Shown one piece after another: positions 33,401-44,521 of a stretch of 64,000 nt of DNA (positions within the stretch are counted from its first letter, which is position 1; every line of letters begins with the position of its first letter). The DNA comes from Tachypleus tridentatus (lineage: Eukaryota; Arthropoda; Merostomata; Xiphosura; Limulidae): assembly GCF_004210375.1 (NCBI RefSeq), contig NC_134830.1, positions 65,884,326 through 65,948,325 of the forward strand, written 5' to 3'. Made by a program: the position numbers and the translations under genes. Under the pieces are notes generated by a model. That model was not told the DNA's origin, made no database searches, and worked only from the letters and a program-made list of their open reading frames with translations.

Positions 33401-34893
33401 AAAAATTGTGTCAGTCTGGATATTATAATACTACTTGTTGAGTCCATTTCTTCTGTTCATAGAATTCCATTTTTGATTTATTTTTCATATAGCTATTTTC
33501 ATCACTCGCCATTTTTCAACTGTATAAATAACTTGTTGTTTTTTTTTGTTTTTTTTTCACATAGCCTCACTGGTGTGTCAAATAATGTTATGTTTAACAA
33601 GTTTATAACCATCAATGACTTTAAGGTGTTAACTTAAGATTCACAAGATCCCCTCTGTTGCTTATTAACTAAATTTATATAATGGCCTTGATTTTTAATC
33701 ATAGTTTTCAATGTTGTACAAGGTTTTTGTACTAATTACTGAACTACATGAATGGTTTTTCAAATGTTCAGGAACAAATGGTGGTGTGTCATTACCTGGT
33801 CTTCTCTTCAGTGCCTTAGGTGGAACATTAATTGGAATATCTTATTACATATCACATCTGTTTTTCATCAAGCAAGAACATCTTCTTGTAAGTTCACCAC
33901 AGTGGCCAGTTATCATTATAGCTACTTTTGCTGGCTTTTTTGGATCATTGGTGGACTCATTGTTGGGTGCCACTATTCAGTATTCAGGTTTGTTAACATG
34001 CCCTTCTGTTCCTTATATCATAGTTCTAATGTTTATATTTATATAGTAGTAAACATTTTAAAACCTTCCTCTTTTATTCATGAAGAATTTTTAAATATGC
34101 ATGATAAGTGTGTAGAATTCCATGTATTCACTGTGCTTTTGGTTTGGTTATTGCTTTAGATAATATTTGTGTTCATTTTTGAGATAATCTTTTTTGGCTT
34201 CAAATGGATATACATTTATGTTGAGGGTAGATGAGCAACATGTAAATTTAAGTTTATGTTTTTACATAAAGAACACACTATGTATTTCAACAGAAAATTG
34301 CTCTATCTGTATTCATGTATTTGAAAAAGAGAGATCATCCTCCATTGAAAAGTGTAGTATGTTTTCTATGAAAATATAATTTTCATTCTACCTTTAAATC
34401 ATTGTTGATAAATTTACCCTTATATTTACATTTACAAGTATGTGTACAAGCTTAACAAATGTGATTTAAATAAAGAAATTTCTATTGTAACATGAAATGG
34501 GAGGTAGTCAGGTCGTGTTTAAAACATTTTGTTTTTTTTTAAATTTTAACTGCCCAATGACATTGGTTCTAACTCTAGCTATAACAACTTTTCATAATCT
34601 TGCATGTTTACAATAATTTTTGTTACTGCCAAACAAGTAACAGTTTCATTCTGTACTTTGTTGTTTTATAAATTTGAATTTAAATGCATGTCTGAGGTTT
34701 TTTTGAAGGAAAAATATTTTTTTTGTTAGGTATAAATCAGAAAAGTGGAAAAATTGTGGAAACCAAAGGAGCAGAAATTAAACACATCAGTGGAATTGGG
34801 ATTCTAGATAACCATTCTGTCAACCTTGTTTCCACACTGATCACGGCTCTTCTTGTACCTGAAGTAGCTGCTGCTATTTGGCCTATGTTTTAG
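12263..34893 (+). CDS. TMEM19: TMEM19 (DUF92 multi-pass membrane protein), six coding exons
   Basis: The joined exons 12263-12407, 25828-25944, 28039-28176, 28440-28694, 33772-33987 and 34730-34893 give 1035 bp, or 344 residues plus a stop. Human TMEM19, as I remember it, is about 336 residues. Recognisable conserved stretches are GGERNWIQVISNGGIPSELA, GDTWASELGPV, TNGGVSLPGL, SSPQWPVI and SLVDSLLGATIQYSG. Hydrophobic segments occur in every exon, so this is an integral membrane protein of the DUF92/TMEM19 family. The animal protein has no firmly established biochemical role; plant and bacterial DUF92 relatives are linked to phytyl-phosphate kinase activity. All borders are GT/AG, all five introns are phase 1, and their sizes are about 13.4, 2.1, 0.26, 5.1 and 0.74 kb. 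The least certain part is exon 1, which is placed by phase, hydrophobicity and position rather than by strong identity. Confidence 0.9.
13540..13801 (+). repeat. Old SINE-A in TMEM19 intron 1
   Basis: It is decayed but in full order: GCATGGCCCAAGTGGTCAGG, TAATCCCACTATTTGTTAGT, AGTTGCCTTCTCTCTAATTT and AGCTTTGTGCAAAATTTAAC. Confidence 0.75.
15578..15590. repeat. Left target-site duplication of the LINE
   Basis: TTAGGCACATTTC is repeated as TTAGGTACATTTC at 21816-21828, just after the CAACCAACCAAC tail. One C/T difference is consistent with an old insertion. Confidence 0.6.
16080..17290 (+). pseudogene. LINE ORF1 (gag-like, CCHC zinc knuckle)
   Basis: The frame includes SEILAGFSTQGVSAVRRISA and YIPNPQQCFQCLRFGHSKMS. 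The knuckle CX2CX4HX4C is at 16610-16651. Such ORF1 proteins bind the element's RNA. An in-frame TGA near 16379 and frame changes after the knuckle break the ORF. The downstream part reads SRTYAAALRFTTTVGVQTDL, a segment that commonly follows the knuckle in this type. The start codon is uncertain. Confidence 0.75.
17299..20926 (+). pseudogene. LINE ORF2: APE endonuclease, reverse transcriptase, RNase H
   Basis: It begins MATLIQWNCRGLRSN, the N-terminus of an exonuclease/endonuclease/phosphatase domain, with LQET and GGVALLV following (to about 17.99 kb). RT motifs follow: FFDIEKAYDRTW (motif A, ~18.97 kb) and LYVDNFHILC (~19.21 kb), where the normal YVDD has become YVDN. RNase H lies at about 20.1-20.46 kb with YMDGSKSG, FTAELYAI, YTDSLSSL and GHIGIRGNELAD, so all catalytic acidic residues are visible. 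A C-terminal Cys-rich segment ends at the TAA 20924-20926. Frame changes are seen near 17.69, 17.76-18.0, 18.44, 18.95, 19.2-19.36 and 19.9 kb, so it is inactive. The 3' part (19919-20791) is still one open frame. Confidence 0.9.
20927..21766 (+). repeat. Repeats in the LINE 3' UTR
   Basis: The phrase GGACTGGAAAGGCCAACTTC recurs near 21043, 21193 (one change) and 21497. The last two copies head longer units of about 300 bp (21188-~21490 and ~21491-21766) that share the order AAGTCCTTTACAAC, TAGACT(G/A)G(A/G)TGTCAACATT and TTACCTTCATTTCCTTTTATG. So the 3' UTR is built from one short and two long diverged tandem units. Confidence 0.75.
21829..23690 (+). mobile_element. Decayed DIRS-type (tyrosine-recombinase) retroelement fossil
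   Basis: The region is richer in G+C than its surroundings. One frame near 23.15 kb shows TLPFGLALA, typical of the DIRS/Ngaro reverse transcriptase, preceded by a short ISNAYLHIP-like stretch. Downstream, near 23.46-23.69 kb, there are short matches to the segment that follows the RT in DIRS elements. It is broken many times and clearly old. No split or inverted terminal repeats were recognised. The GC-richer stretch 15170-15577, just left of the LINE, may belong to the same element, which would mean the LINE landed inside it. Confidence 0.5.
23691..25827. other. TMEM19 intron 1, right part
   Basis: AT-rich intron with the old LINE fragment at 24440-24860; the rest shows nothing recognisable. 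Confidence 0.6.
24440..24860 (+). mobile_element. Old CR1/jockey-like LINE reverse-transcriptase fragment
   Basis: KSSGAVMVSPG near 24.45 kb and VTNVTLIFKWGEE near 24.57 kb resemble the K.PG.DG and VTPIFKKG.....NYRP region of CR1-type reverse transcriptases. The 16-mer GTTACTAATGTTACTC (24572) recurs at 52591 in a similar fragment, supporting a shared source. There are many stops. It lies in TMEM19 intron 1. Confidence 0.45.
25828..25944 (+). CDS. TMEM19: TMEM19 exon 2
   Basis: The acceptor TTTTTAG ends at 25827 and the donor GTAAGA starts at 25945. It encodes YEDELPSPARWLLAVLIPIA and then a short loop GLKGRSVSVSGAVTG. This aligns with the human stretch around RPISPWRWLFSVVVP and the SGA..GG motif. 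It holds the second membrane segment. Confidence 0.9.
27250..27366 (-). repeat. Old SINE-B in TMEM19 intron 2
   Basis: On the - strand it has CCCCAGTAGCTCAGTAGTAT, then TAAAACCAGGTTTCAATATT, a decayed version of the SINE-B head. Confidence 0.6.
27488..27515. repeat. (GT)n(AT)n microsatellite
   Basis: A short TGTGTGTG run passes into a TATATATA run in TMEM19 intron 2. Confidence 0.8.
27542..27723. repeat. Tandem duplication, unit about 90 bp
   Basis: AAATTATCAATT..A...AAAAATATT and TTTATGGTCACTGGCTAAAC occur twice in the same order (27542-27628 and 27629-27723). It lies in TMEM19 intron 2, just after the microsatellite. Confidence 0.8.
28039..28176 (+). CDS. TMEM19: TMEM19 exon 3
   Basis: The acceptor ATTAG ends at 28038 and the donor GTAAAA starts at 28177. 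It encodes FVVGFLLTVSSYQFLVCLLV followed by FFVSSSKATKF and a lysine-rich loop. The SSSK.TK motif is conserved in TMEM19. The basic loop after the membrane segment suggests the cytosolic side by the positive-inside rule (inference). Confidence 0.92.
28440..28694 (+). CDS. TMEM19: TMEM19 exon 4 (most conserved exon)
   Basis: The acceptor ACATAG ends at 28439 and the donor GTAAGT starts at 28695. It carries the family hallmarks KEGGERNWIQV (starting across the junction), GGIPSELALL, PVDF and GDTWASELGPV. The acidic/polar GDTWASE in a membrane-proximal segment is the best-preserved DUF92 motif. The exon continues as an open frame into the intron, but there the protein match stops at once. Confidence 0.95.
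30900..31600 (+). mobile_element. Decayed gag-like fossil, Ty3/gypsy-type
   Basis: Short pieces on the + strand resemble the capsid region of gag genes common in arthropod and fish Ty3/gypsy-like elements, such as the PWEACQTHFE start near 31.11 kb and a piece near 31.2 kb. It is heavily broken and old. LTRs, pol and clear limits were not recognised; the purine-rich stretch from about 30.47 kb may be part of it. It lies in TMEM19 intron 4. Confidence 0.4.
32492..32580. mobile_element. 89-bp hairpin MITE
   Basis: Two perfect 26-bp inverted repeats (32492-32517 and 32555-32580; each arm begins CAGGGTGTTTGGAAAGTCAC) surround a 37-bp loop. TA flanks the left side (32490-32491) and CA the right, as expected for a TA insertion with one mutated flank. 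The arms resemble mariner-type termini. It lies in TMEM19 intron 4. Confidence 0.85.
32787..33262. repeat. Inverted-repeat element, possible pair of Penelope-like termini
   Basis: About 70 bp at 32787-32860 is repeated inverted at 33188-33262; both contain TCTGGTATGGGTATTAAAAC. The left arm is followed inward by a degraded hammerhead-like core on the - strand (32850-32886): a CTGAAGA-like heptamer, a GACC/GGTT stem and GAAAT. This order resembles the 3' termini of Penelope-like elements as I know them. No protein was recognised in the 330 bp between the arms. Confidence 0.5.
33772..33987 (+). CDS. TMEM19: TMEM19 exon 5
   Basis: The acceptor TTCAG ends at 33771 and the donor GTTTGT starts at 33988. 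It encodes TNGGVSLPGLLFSALGGTLI, a second hydrophobic segment around SSPQWPVIIIATFAG, and SLVDSLLGATIQYSG. These match the human TNGGVT, APQWP and SIVDS.LGATMQY.G positions. Confidence 0.95.
34730..34893 (+). CDS. TMEM19: TMEM19 exon 6 (C-terminus and stop)
   Basis: The acceptor TTGTTAG ends at 34729 and the TAG stop is at 34891-34893. It encodes INQKSGKIVETKGAEIKHIS, then ILDNHSVNLVSTLI and a short terminal hydrophobic segment ending IWPMF. The ILDN..VN..S motif and the WP near the C-terminus are typical of TMEM19. Confidence 0.93.
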
Positions 34894-35212
34894 TGATATT
34901 TATCATAAGCGTATTACTCTGTTGAAACTTTAATACTGTCTTTTTAGAAATATATTTAACTACAGTATTAAGTTAAAAAAGTATTTAATAATTACTAATC
35001 AGACTGGATGAAATAGTATCAATTAAAATATTTTGTCATTTTAAAAACTCCAAAGAGCAAGCTAATGAATAACTTTATAATCAAAGTATTTTGTTAAAAT
35101 ATCATTTATATCACATATTTTGATATTGAAGATAACACAGGGTACCACCAGAAAGGATAAGATAAATGTTGTTTTTTGTTTTTTGTTAATCAATACAGTA
35201 ATCTCACAGTGA

Positions 35213-35218
35213 AATAAA
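35213..35218 (+). terminator. Possible TMEM19 polyadenylation signal
   Basis: This is the first AATAAA after the TMEM19 stop codon, 320 bp downstream. Many other AATAAA hexamers follow in this AT-rich DNA, so the real 3' end could be kilobases further on. Confidence 0.25.
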
Positions 35219-38200
35219 TCAAATTGAGCTTGTATATTTTCATTTATAGTTACAGTGTACTATTTGGACAAAAACTATTATGAGGAGAAAACTTTGTTTT
35301 TTGTACATTATTTAATAGCCCAATTACTTTGGGGCCCCAGTGAGATATGCATACATGTACATACATGTATACAATGTATTTAATGCATATTGGAAAAGTT
35401 ATTTCAGATTTGTTCAACCAAGCAAAACTACTGTTTATTACCATTGACTTGCACATCATATCAAATGCATTATTTGAATAATTAATTTTATTATATATTG
35501 CATGTATATTTATTATGGTTGTTATTGGTACAAAAATATGCCTTATAGGTTTTAAAAATAAAAGTGAACAACAAATTTTCAACCTAACTATTAGTTCTAA
35601 TATTAGACATTTTCCAGCTGTGCCTAAGATTCTCCATTTACATTTAACAGAATATATACTGTTTCTGTTCATGAAATTAAAGTCAAATAAATTTTCAAAT
35701 TTCTCACATTTCAGCTTACTTACCTTAATTCACCTATTACATCACTAAGAAGTATTTTTTGTGAAGAATTATTAATGCTTTTTTTTCATATAAATATATA
35801 TTTATATACTAGAAATGTTGCAAATAATAATCTTGGATGAAATTCTTAAGAAGGCAGCTGAAGTTTAAGTACCTTCTATTGAAAAATGTTTTAAGTGAAT
35901 ACAATACTTGTTAATTTTTACAGCTGCATCTTATTCCAATTAGAAAACTTGTACATCAGATAAATTACAGAATATTGGCATTTAGCTTTTCAGCATTCTT
36001 TTGTTCTATGTTTTTACAAGAAAAAACATAAATGTCAAATTGGAACACATGTTTTCATACAGTTTACAAGTTTTCTCTTTTAAAGCCATAAATTCTGTAT
36101 TAAGCTAGACTAACCACAAAAGTTTACTATATTTGAGAATAAAATAATTCATTTGATTTAGCTTTTGGCTAATCAGTTATCAAAAGTAACCATTTTTTGT
36201 GTTGATTTTATTCCAACGTATACTGATATCATTAATGTGACAGAAAGTATACTGAGAATTGTTTTTTCTTATCTCTAGTTTATACAAATAAATGCAATTG
36301 AAGTTCAGTAAATAATTTTCAGGTAAGCACTTTTACAGTATTGTTGGTAATGGATGAAAGAAATGTTTTATGCACATTGTAAACAATTAAAAAATCATTG
36401 AGATGATGCAGGAATGAAAAGAAATTGTACTTTTGTGTATTTGTGACCTTTGCTCTTATAGTACCCAGTAAAGTTTAACACATTGTGTATATATGTATAC
36501 ACAATAGTGTCTAAATTCTGGATGTATTACATACACATGTAAAACTGCAATAATTTTCATAAAAATTTGCACTAAAAGTGCTGAAAGATTTTTAAACATT
36601 TTGAAAATAATGTATTTAAAAAATGTCGTTGTTATGGTAGAAGATATTTTTTATTCTTGTATGTATAAAAAGAATTAGCATTATTATACTTTAGTATGTG
36701 TCACTTGATATCCAGGATTTCAAGGAGAACTGATTCTGTTCACCTGTTCAGCATTATAATGGTTATCTTTTTAACAAATATCTTATTATTGGATATTCTT
36801 GAAGTGAAGTGAATATTAATGGAGTGTGCTGTTAAATGCAAATGTTCTTTCTTTAAAAGGCTCATCCACAATATTTAAAGTACAATTTAATTGTATACTG
36901 AAAAATGGTGTCTTGTTAAAATTTAAATATTTCAATGGAAATTCTTACTTCAAATGTAGGTGAAATGGATGAGAAAAGAAAAATGTTAACTTGTGTAAAT
37001 AAGATATAAAACTAACACTGGTTGAAAAAGCTCAAAAAAGTTTTATATACATGTCATTTAGGTTGTAATATAGCAGAAAAATAATAATCTATCGTACTTG
37101 TAGCTTTAGAGTGTCTTCACATAAAAAAAAGACAATATTTTGGCAATTTAGCTGAAAACATGTAAGACAGTATTTTTATGTACTTTACCATATCTTTCAG
37201 TATTTAAATATGTTTCTTCTTGAATATATTCTGTGAGGTATATATATTTAAGTTCTTAAGCCATGCTTGCAAACAATAGAATTATTGTCTAACCATAAGC
37301 AGTGTCATTTTATAGAGGTAGCTCTGTAAAAGTAATAGGACTGTAATTTTTCTAATGTTTATTGAAGAAAAAAATTCAATAAACCTGTTAACTGAAATTG
37401 ATATATACAGTACTGTATATACTTAGGCAGCCTAACTGTTAGGCCTAATTATTAAATATTTTTTATGTTTACAATCAGTTGATGTTAAGTGAAATAAATA
37501 ACATCTAAACTTAATAAAGCCTTCATTAAACTAGTAGTTAAATTTTTGTTGTTGTTGTTGTTGAGTAATGGTTATTGATTGGGTAAATGTTAGCATGCTC
37601 AATAAATGCATCACAGATTTTAAATTGTATCAAGTATTGCACAGCCCAGAGCAAGTTAGTCAAAGCACAGAAGTGATGTGTCTGCATTTGAGTTTTCTTC
37701 CAAATATCCATAAACAAGAGCTGCATACAGTAACAGTCATTTCTATAAAACCCACAAAGATTGGCAGCTATATGTGTTTTCAACTTTTTGTTCAATAAAA
37801 ATACTTGACTTATAACAGCATGCAAGCTAAATCATGTGAATGATCTTGGTTTTGAGTGTTATCAAATGTACTACATTGTACAATGCTACAAAATGCACCA
37901 TTACAGCACATTGTTAAAATAAAAAAGAAAATTATGAACAGTTACTATATTTTTAATATATTACAGTTTATACCCCATGAACTTTAGTACTTGCTCTTTT
38001 TATGTGGAAAACTTCAACAGTTAGGTTTTGAACTTAATATTTGATGCAATAATGATGCCATTGAGACATCAATTATTAAATGCAACACCATGGTATATCA
38101 GTGTGTAGTAGTCTTAACAACTTCATTTTATATTGTCAATTTGCAATACATAATTGATCCATTGTTTTTGAAATATCTTTAATAAATGTTTGTAGCTGTA

Positions 38201-40741
38201 TCTTGAAAAATAACTTGACATGAGATTGTTCATTGATATTCATGTGTGTCTAAATATTTCAAAGACATTTTTTCTAATTTTCACTCTAACAGTATTGTTT
38301 TGCAAACTTAAAAAGCCTGAAAACTGAATGATTATTTTACTGCTAAACAATGTGAAATTGTAGTTTTAACATTGTTTTTCATGATTTATATTTATTGTAT
38401 TTTATTCAAAAACATGGAAGCAAGATTTTGTGTGGTTTCAGTTTACTGTGACATAGACAGTTAATGCTTTATGTATTTGCTTTCTTTTTTAGTTTACACT
38501 GTGTTACATAAATTTTGATATGTGGTAAAGAATATATATATATAATACACAAACTGGCTAATAGCAGAATATTGGCAATTAATTTTATGTATGTTTACTT
38601 TTAGAAAAGGATTTTGTACATTTCCATATTAGAGCAAAATTTTTGCTATTGCTCAAAAATGTATGTATTTATAACCTAGTCTGTTTACCTGTATCTTATT
38701 AGTGTGGTAAAAATAACTTATAGTGAGAAAATTGTATATGAATTAAATGTGCTCAGAAGGATATTGCACATTATGAATTATAAGATTTGAATATACATAT
38801 ACAGTAGTATTACTATGATACTGTGTATCTATACCCATGTTACTTTTAAAACATTAAAAAATATTGCACAATGTATACAATTTATTAATACTACAATAAA
38901 ACATCCAGCATATCCCATTTACATGTTAGATAACGTGAGATAAATGTCGAGTCCATAATGTCAAAGGTTTATGCTATTGGATGAATGAATTTTTTTTAAT
39001 TGTCACTTAAAATCTTGAATAATTCTGCCCTTCTTAATAAGCTCATAGTGTATTAAGTATTAATTATACTGTCACTTGTATTGTGTTATACTAATACTTA
39101 ACACAGTGTTTTATCAGGACTTATTAAAATTTTAAAGGAATATATTTTAAATGTTGTTAACAATTTAAAAGATTCATTTCTTTTCTCTTAATTTTCAAAA
39201 TCTTGTGTACTATATTGGCCACAGTTTATAATAGTCACTGTTTTGACAGTTTTCATCAAGTTTAATTTCCACAAAAGGGAGCTGAAGGCAACTTGTTGTA
39301 ACAGTCTGTCTGTCTGTTCTCAGTAAGTAAACACTAAACTGGTTTCACTTAAAGGATACTTAACGTTGCAATTTTCACTATGATTATATCAGTAAGACAT
39401 GCGCATGTCATGAATCACAAGAAGAATTATGCACTCTATAGGCTACAACACAGTAAGACATATGAATTTCATAAGCAAGAAATAAAAAGTATTTATTACT
39501 CTTAATTTTGGTTTCATTTACTCTTGAAGCATAACACTTTTGGGGACCCTACAGAAGTACATATAATTTTTATAAATTATATAAAAGCCTATTAAAGTTT
39601 TAATTGGCCAGAAAAGCCTTTACGTAAAATGAGCTTCAGATTATTAGTAGGTCCTATTAAATTTGCATCTAATATCATCCTCCAATTTAGTGTTCATCAA
39701 ATTCTTTTGTTATTGAGTTAGTAAATTATTATGTCTGTACTTGTAATGTGTGATACTTAATATGATGCTGGTTTGCACTCAGTCCACCAATGTTAAAACT
39801 ACTTGTTCAGCAGATAAAAATAGCATTTCCTTAAGACTATTATAAATTAATTTGATTTTTGTCTGTGTAATAGTTATCATACTGAACTTGAAAAATCGAC
39901 AGTGACAAAAGATCGAATATAGAATGTGATAAAATATATATTTTTTTAAAGTGTAGTAACTTCATCAGGTTTTATTTACAGTGAACTTAGTGTTGCTGTT
40001 GTAATAATGTACTCATTCTTGTATCTGTTTATAAAAAATGAGTGTGAAAAACGTCTATATAAGAAATAAAACTTATTCATGTGGTGTGCCTTAACAAAAA
40101 AAGGGTTTGTAATTCCTAACACAGAAATTCATAAAGTTATTGATTGTTAAAAACAAAACTGTGTTCACTAACCCAGACTGTTGGACTATTAAATATTAGC
40201 TCTTTCTGTCCACAGTTGTATGTATTCCATTGAAATTAATCACAGTTTATTTGGTTGTTTTTGTATTAATGAGAACTTCATGGGTGCAGTTAGCTGAGTG
40301 AAGTTCCAATCTGGTTTGGTTTTCTTCCTTGTATAAGTTAAATGTGGGCTATATAATTTTTTATCTCCCTCCTCAGACTACAGTTGAAGTAATTTAAGAA
40401 ATTTTAAATATATTACTTGTGCACTATAGGGCACATCAGTGGTTTAGTTGACTATTAATTAGCCATAAAACGAATTGTGTGAAAAGTGTATAAATGCATC
40501 TTTCAATACTTGAACAGAAGTATAATAACTAAAATACACCTGGGTTCTAACATGAAGGTTTTTCATAAATACAAGATTTGTAATGTGTTACAATAAAGTG
40601 AAGAAATAAGAAAACAGCTGTTCTGTAATTAACAAGTTCCTTCAAAAAGACTTCCATGTCAATATTTAATGCACATAATTCATTATAATTATGAGGGTGA
40701 GAAAACAATTGGGAACTTTCAGTTTTCCAGTTCTAACATTT

Positions 40742-40856
40742 TTGGCCCTGATTGTTCAATGGTAAATTTATGGGCTTATTATACTAAAAATTTGGTTTTT
40801 ATACTCATTGTGGGCACAGCAGAAATAGCCTGTTGTATAGCTTAGTAGTTAACCAA
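40742..40856 (+). repeat. Old SINE-B
   Basis: GGCCCTGATTGTTCAATGGT, TTGTGGGCACAGCAGAAATA and GCCTGTTGTATAGCTTAGTA follow the SINE-B order in decayed form. Confidence 0.6.
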
Positions 40857-43204
40857 CTTCTACTTCTGTACATAAGAATTGCTAATCATTAAAGTTTACT
40901 GAAAACTTTGAATTGAAATTATTTTTCTTGTTTGTTATATTGAACTGAAAATTGTTTTAAATAAAAACAAATGTGTATGTGTAATTATAGTGGTATTCTA
41001 TGAACATGAATTTTAAGCTTGAAATTTTATGCATGTTATGCCAGGAATTATTTTCTGACTTCCTAATAATTATCACCATACCTTATAAAATTTATTTTGG
41101 ATTAGTTTTCAGCCAAAGAGACATAAATGTTATTGGACACTCTCACTGACTAATGCGTAAATTGGGATTTTTGGCCAGATGCTGGCAGCACCTCTTCAGC
41201 TTCACACTGTTGAATTCCATATTAATGTAGTATATTAACTGATTATGTTTTTGATAAATGAGAAAATGAACACAGTTTTTCCCAAGACATAACTATGTTG
41301 TGAGAGTTGAACAGATTTCAAGTTGTGTCTCAATTTTTTGTTCTACATATTTCATATTTATACAAAGGTAAAGTTTTAAATGTTGTGGAAAAGAGTTTTG
41401 AGATTTTGTAAATAATGAACTGTTATCTATTTGAGATTTATTTGCTGTAACACAAAATCACATTTTCAGAATAAAAAAATGTTAATTAGTAAGCGAATTG
41501 AGTAGATGTTCCTTTTTTAAAAAAATTAAGATAGTTTAATAAATGTGTAATTTTGCAAGATGTTTTACAGAAATTTTGGTGTTTAAGGAATTTCTGCTTA
41601 TAAAAAGTTAATGCAGCTAAAATATATCATTTTATAAAAAGTATTGGAACACAAACTTATTCTGTTTACTTTTAAATAGAAGGTTTTACAACTTCAGTAT
41701 CTTGTGATTTCATAAGTTTCTTTAAACCAGTTCAGAATAGTTTTTGAGAGAAATCTGGGTAAGGGATAGAATGCCTATTTTGATATGATGTTTTCAGAAA
41801 TAAAACTTTAATTTTAATATTTGAATTTGTGTTTTTTATATTGTATGACAAATTAATGACTTCTTTGCATGTGAAAATATTTCAGTAAAGTGTAAAACCT
41901 AATAGACAAGTAGCAAATCTAAAAAAGTATTTTCATTTTGGAGATGAATTACATGACCCACCCACCATACAAAAATGTTGAACCTGTTCTAAATTCAGCA
42001 TTCCTTCATCATATTTTGCCTGAATTTCCTCACTTGTTGATAAACCTTTGTTTTAAGACTTTTGTATATTTTGTTGGTAAACTCCCTTGTATTATTTAAA
42101 ATAACCCATTGTACTATCCTAGACTTTACAGGGATGTCATTTTATAAAAATCAAAATGCAAATAATTGTGACATTAAAAACTCAAGTGAGCATATTTGGT
42201 TTACTTTGTTAAATAGAAATAGCAATCTCAATTCTAAATAAATATTGTTAAATGTGTAAAAATATGTATATGTAATTATTCCCTTCCTTCCTTTGGCTGT
42301 TTTTGTTTGTTTGTGTATCTTATTGAAACTACCATGTGCCAGAAAAAATTTTCTAGTAACAATGCACAACTTATGGCATTACTTTCACCCATTAGTTTCT
42401 GTTATGTTTTCTGTACATATTGTAATATAAATAAAATTACTTTTTCCTAACTTTTATAGTCCATAAGTTTAAATGTATGTTACTTAAACATACATAGTAT
42501 AAAAAAGAAATACACATACAATACAAACTTTTAAAAGTTCAATGTTTGTTGAACAACAGTGATTTTAACACAGCTATGGACATTTTTTATCATGATCCTG
42601 CTTAATGCTTACTGCCTAGCCTGAGTGAGTTCATTTTCAACACAGGTACAGTTAGTTTTACATAAAAACAGCCATGGCATGAAAATAGATCTTCCAAGCA
42701 TTTCAGCAATTTCTTTATTTCAAAAGAACTTGGGCTCCCATTTATAGTTATTATTATACCATCCATTACCCTTTGTTAATCAAATGTCTAGTTTTGCCTT
42801 TGTGTGCAGACATCCAAATTTTGATTTGATAACATGCACACTTTTCATATTGACAAAAGCTGAGTTCTTATGGAAGTAGTTTTTGTCATAATATTTTCTA
42901 TTAGTTGCATTCACAGCTCATTCAGATATCCATGTGCCCACATTTGTAGTTTCTCTGTGGATCATAAAAGGACACAATAAGTTGTACTTATGCTTTTACA
43001 ACATTTGCAGTATCTTCAATGGCTAGGATATTGAGTGCATGTAAGGAACATTCACTTTTCAAAGTCTGTACTACTTTGGCCATCCACACCATTATGAGGC
43101 AAATACTGTATTAAGTCCATTAAGGCATGAATTGTGGGAAGTAGCACTGACAAATCATCATTTAAAGACAAATGCCATGTACAGGAACATGCCTCCTAAA
43201 GTCA

Positions 43205-43325
43205 AGATCCCCTACTGGTACATTAGTAAGTCTATGGATTTACAATGTCAAAATCAGGTGTTTAATTCCCCTTGGTGGACTCAGAAGATAGCTCAATGTA
43301 GCTTTACTATAAGAAAACATACACA
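43205..43325 (+). repeat. SINE-C
   Basis: CCCCTACTGGTACATTAGTA, GTCTATGGATTTACAATGTC, GGTGGACTCAGAAGATAGC and TGTAGCTTTACTATAAGAAA follow the SINE-C order, ending in AAAACATACACAC. Confidence 0.75.
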
Positions 43326-44505
43326 CCCAAGGTCAACTGTTGCTGTCACTTTTCCTATTTGTACTCATAATATATGGGAAGTAGTGTATGAGTAACACAA
43401 ACACATTTGTGTCTAATGACTTTACTGTTACTGTCTCCCCAACATTTTGTACTTTAAAGTGCACGTCTACTTGCACAACATGGAATATCATTCTTGTATC
43501 TGACTTCTCATGTGATGGGAATAGTTATAAGATAGGTTCTGTGCCTTGTGCAGACACACAAACGTTTATTTCCCCCTTGTGTACACACCTGCAAGATAGA
43601 TCTTGCACTCTGAATGATTAACAAGCTTCTGCACTTAATATATGTTTATAAATATGTTTACACAGAAATTAAATAAGTATTGTTTTTTAGCTAAGAGTGG
43701 CACAAATTTCTGCAAAAGTGGAATTGGTATCTTTATCTGATGGTGCTCTGAACCCTTAGAATTTGCAAGTTGTTGGCTTCTGTCATCACATTTTTGGTGT
43801 TGGGGGATAAATGCATTCTATGAAACCAACAAGCAACATCAATTAGTGGAAGGGTAACATTCTTTAACATAAACACAATAATAGTGGTACCACAATGCTC
43901 TGAAGTGGCACTAAAGTTTTCAAAGGGACAACTCTAAATTTTCTATGTAAAGTATTGTATTCAACTAGCATAAAGGGTACAATTTTGTCATTAAAATGAA
44001 AAACAGAAATTTGTGTTTAGTACATTTAGAAAGCAAGTTGAGGTCCAATCATAAAAGTATTTAAATACTATTTGTTTTACTAAGTACAAGAGATGCCAAG
44101 ATGATACAGCCAATTTGAGATAGATTTATCACATAACCTGAGATAATAATGCAAAATTTTATTAGGGGACATCAAGGAACAAGTTGATATCAGTCTTACA
44201 TTTTTGTATGTTGGAGTACTTTGTATAGGTGGTAGCCATATGTCAGTTGTTTGTATTTTTGAGTGTATCAAGTAGTTTTTTTTCTTAAACTGATGGAAGG
44301 AGATGATAAGTGTGAAGTTATTCTGTATAATTCTGATATGTATGCTGTGAAAATGGTAAGGTAAAAATAAAAGGAATTCTGTTTGTTATAGGCTTAGAGG
44401 AGAATTTTAAAGAATCTGTATATGAAATCTCTGATGCATCAGTAGCATTAACTGAATAACTTCAGTTACAAATCTTAATCCTTAGAGCACAAACATCTAA
44501 AAGTG

Positions 44506-44521
44506 AAAAAAAAAAAAAAAA
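44506..44521 (+). repeat. Poly(A) tract
   Basis: An uninterrupted run of 16 A, with no recognised retrocopy before it. Confidence 0.8.

Larger units (their letters stand above)
28695..33771. other. TMEM19 intron 4
   Basis: A 5.1-kb intron holding the gag-like fossil, the hairpin MITE and the inverted-repeat element. 28695-30470 shows nothing recognisable. Confidence 0.7.

Noticed and set aside
33752-34159. A 135-codon frame overlapping TMEM19 exon 5
   Set aside because: A shadow frame; the matching protein is in the other frame and the tail is intron.
42600-44000. Interrupted protein-like stretches on the - strand (e.g. VVQTLKSECSLHALNILAIE near 43.0 kb)
   Set aside because: It reads like an old coding or transposon remnant, but I cannot assign a family and stops are frequent.
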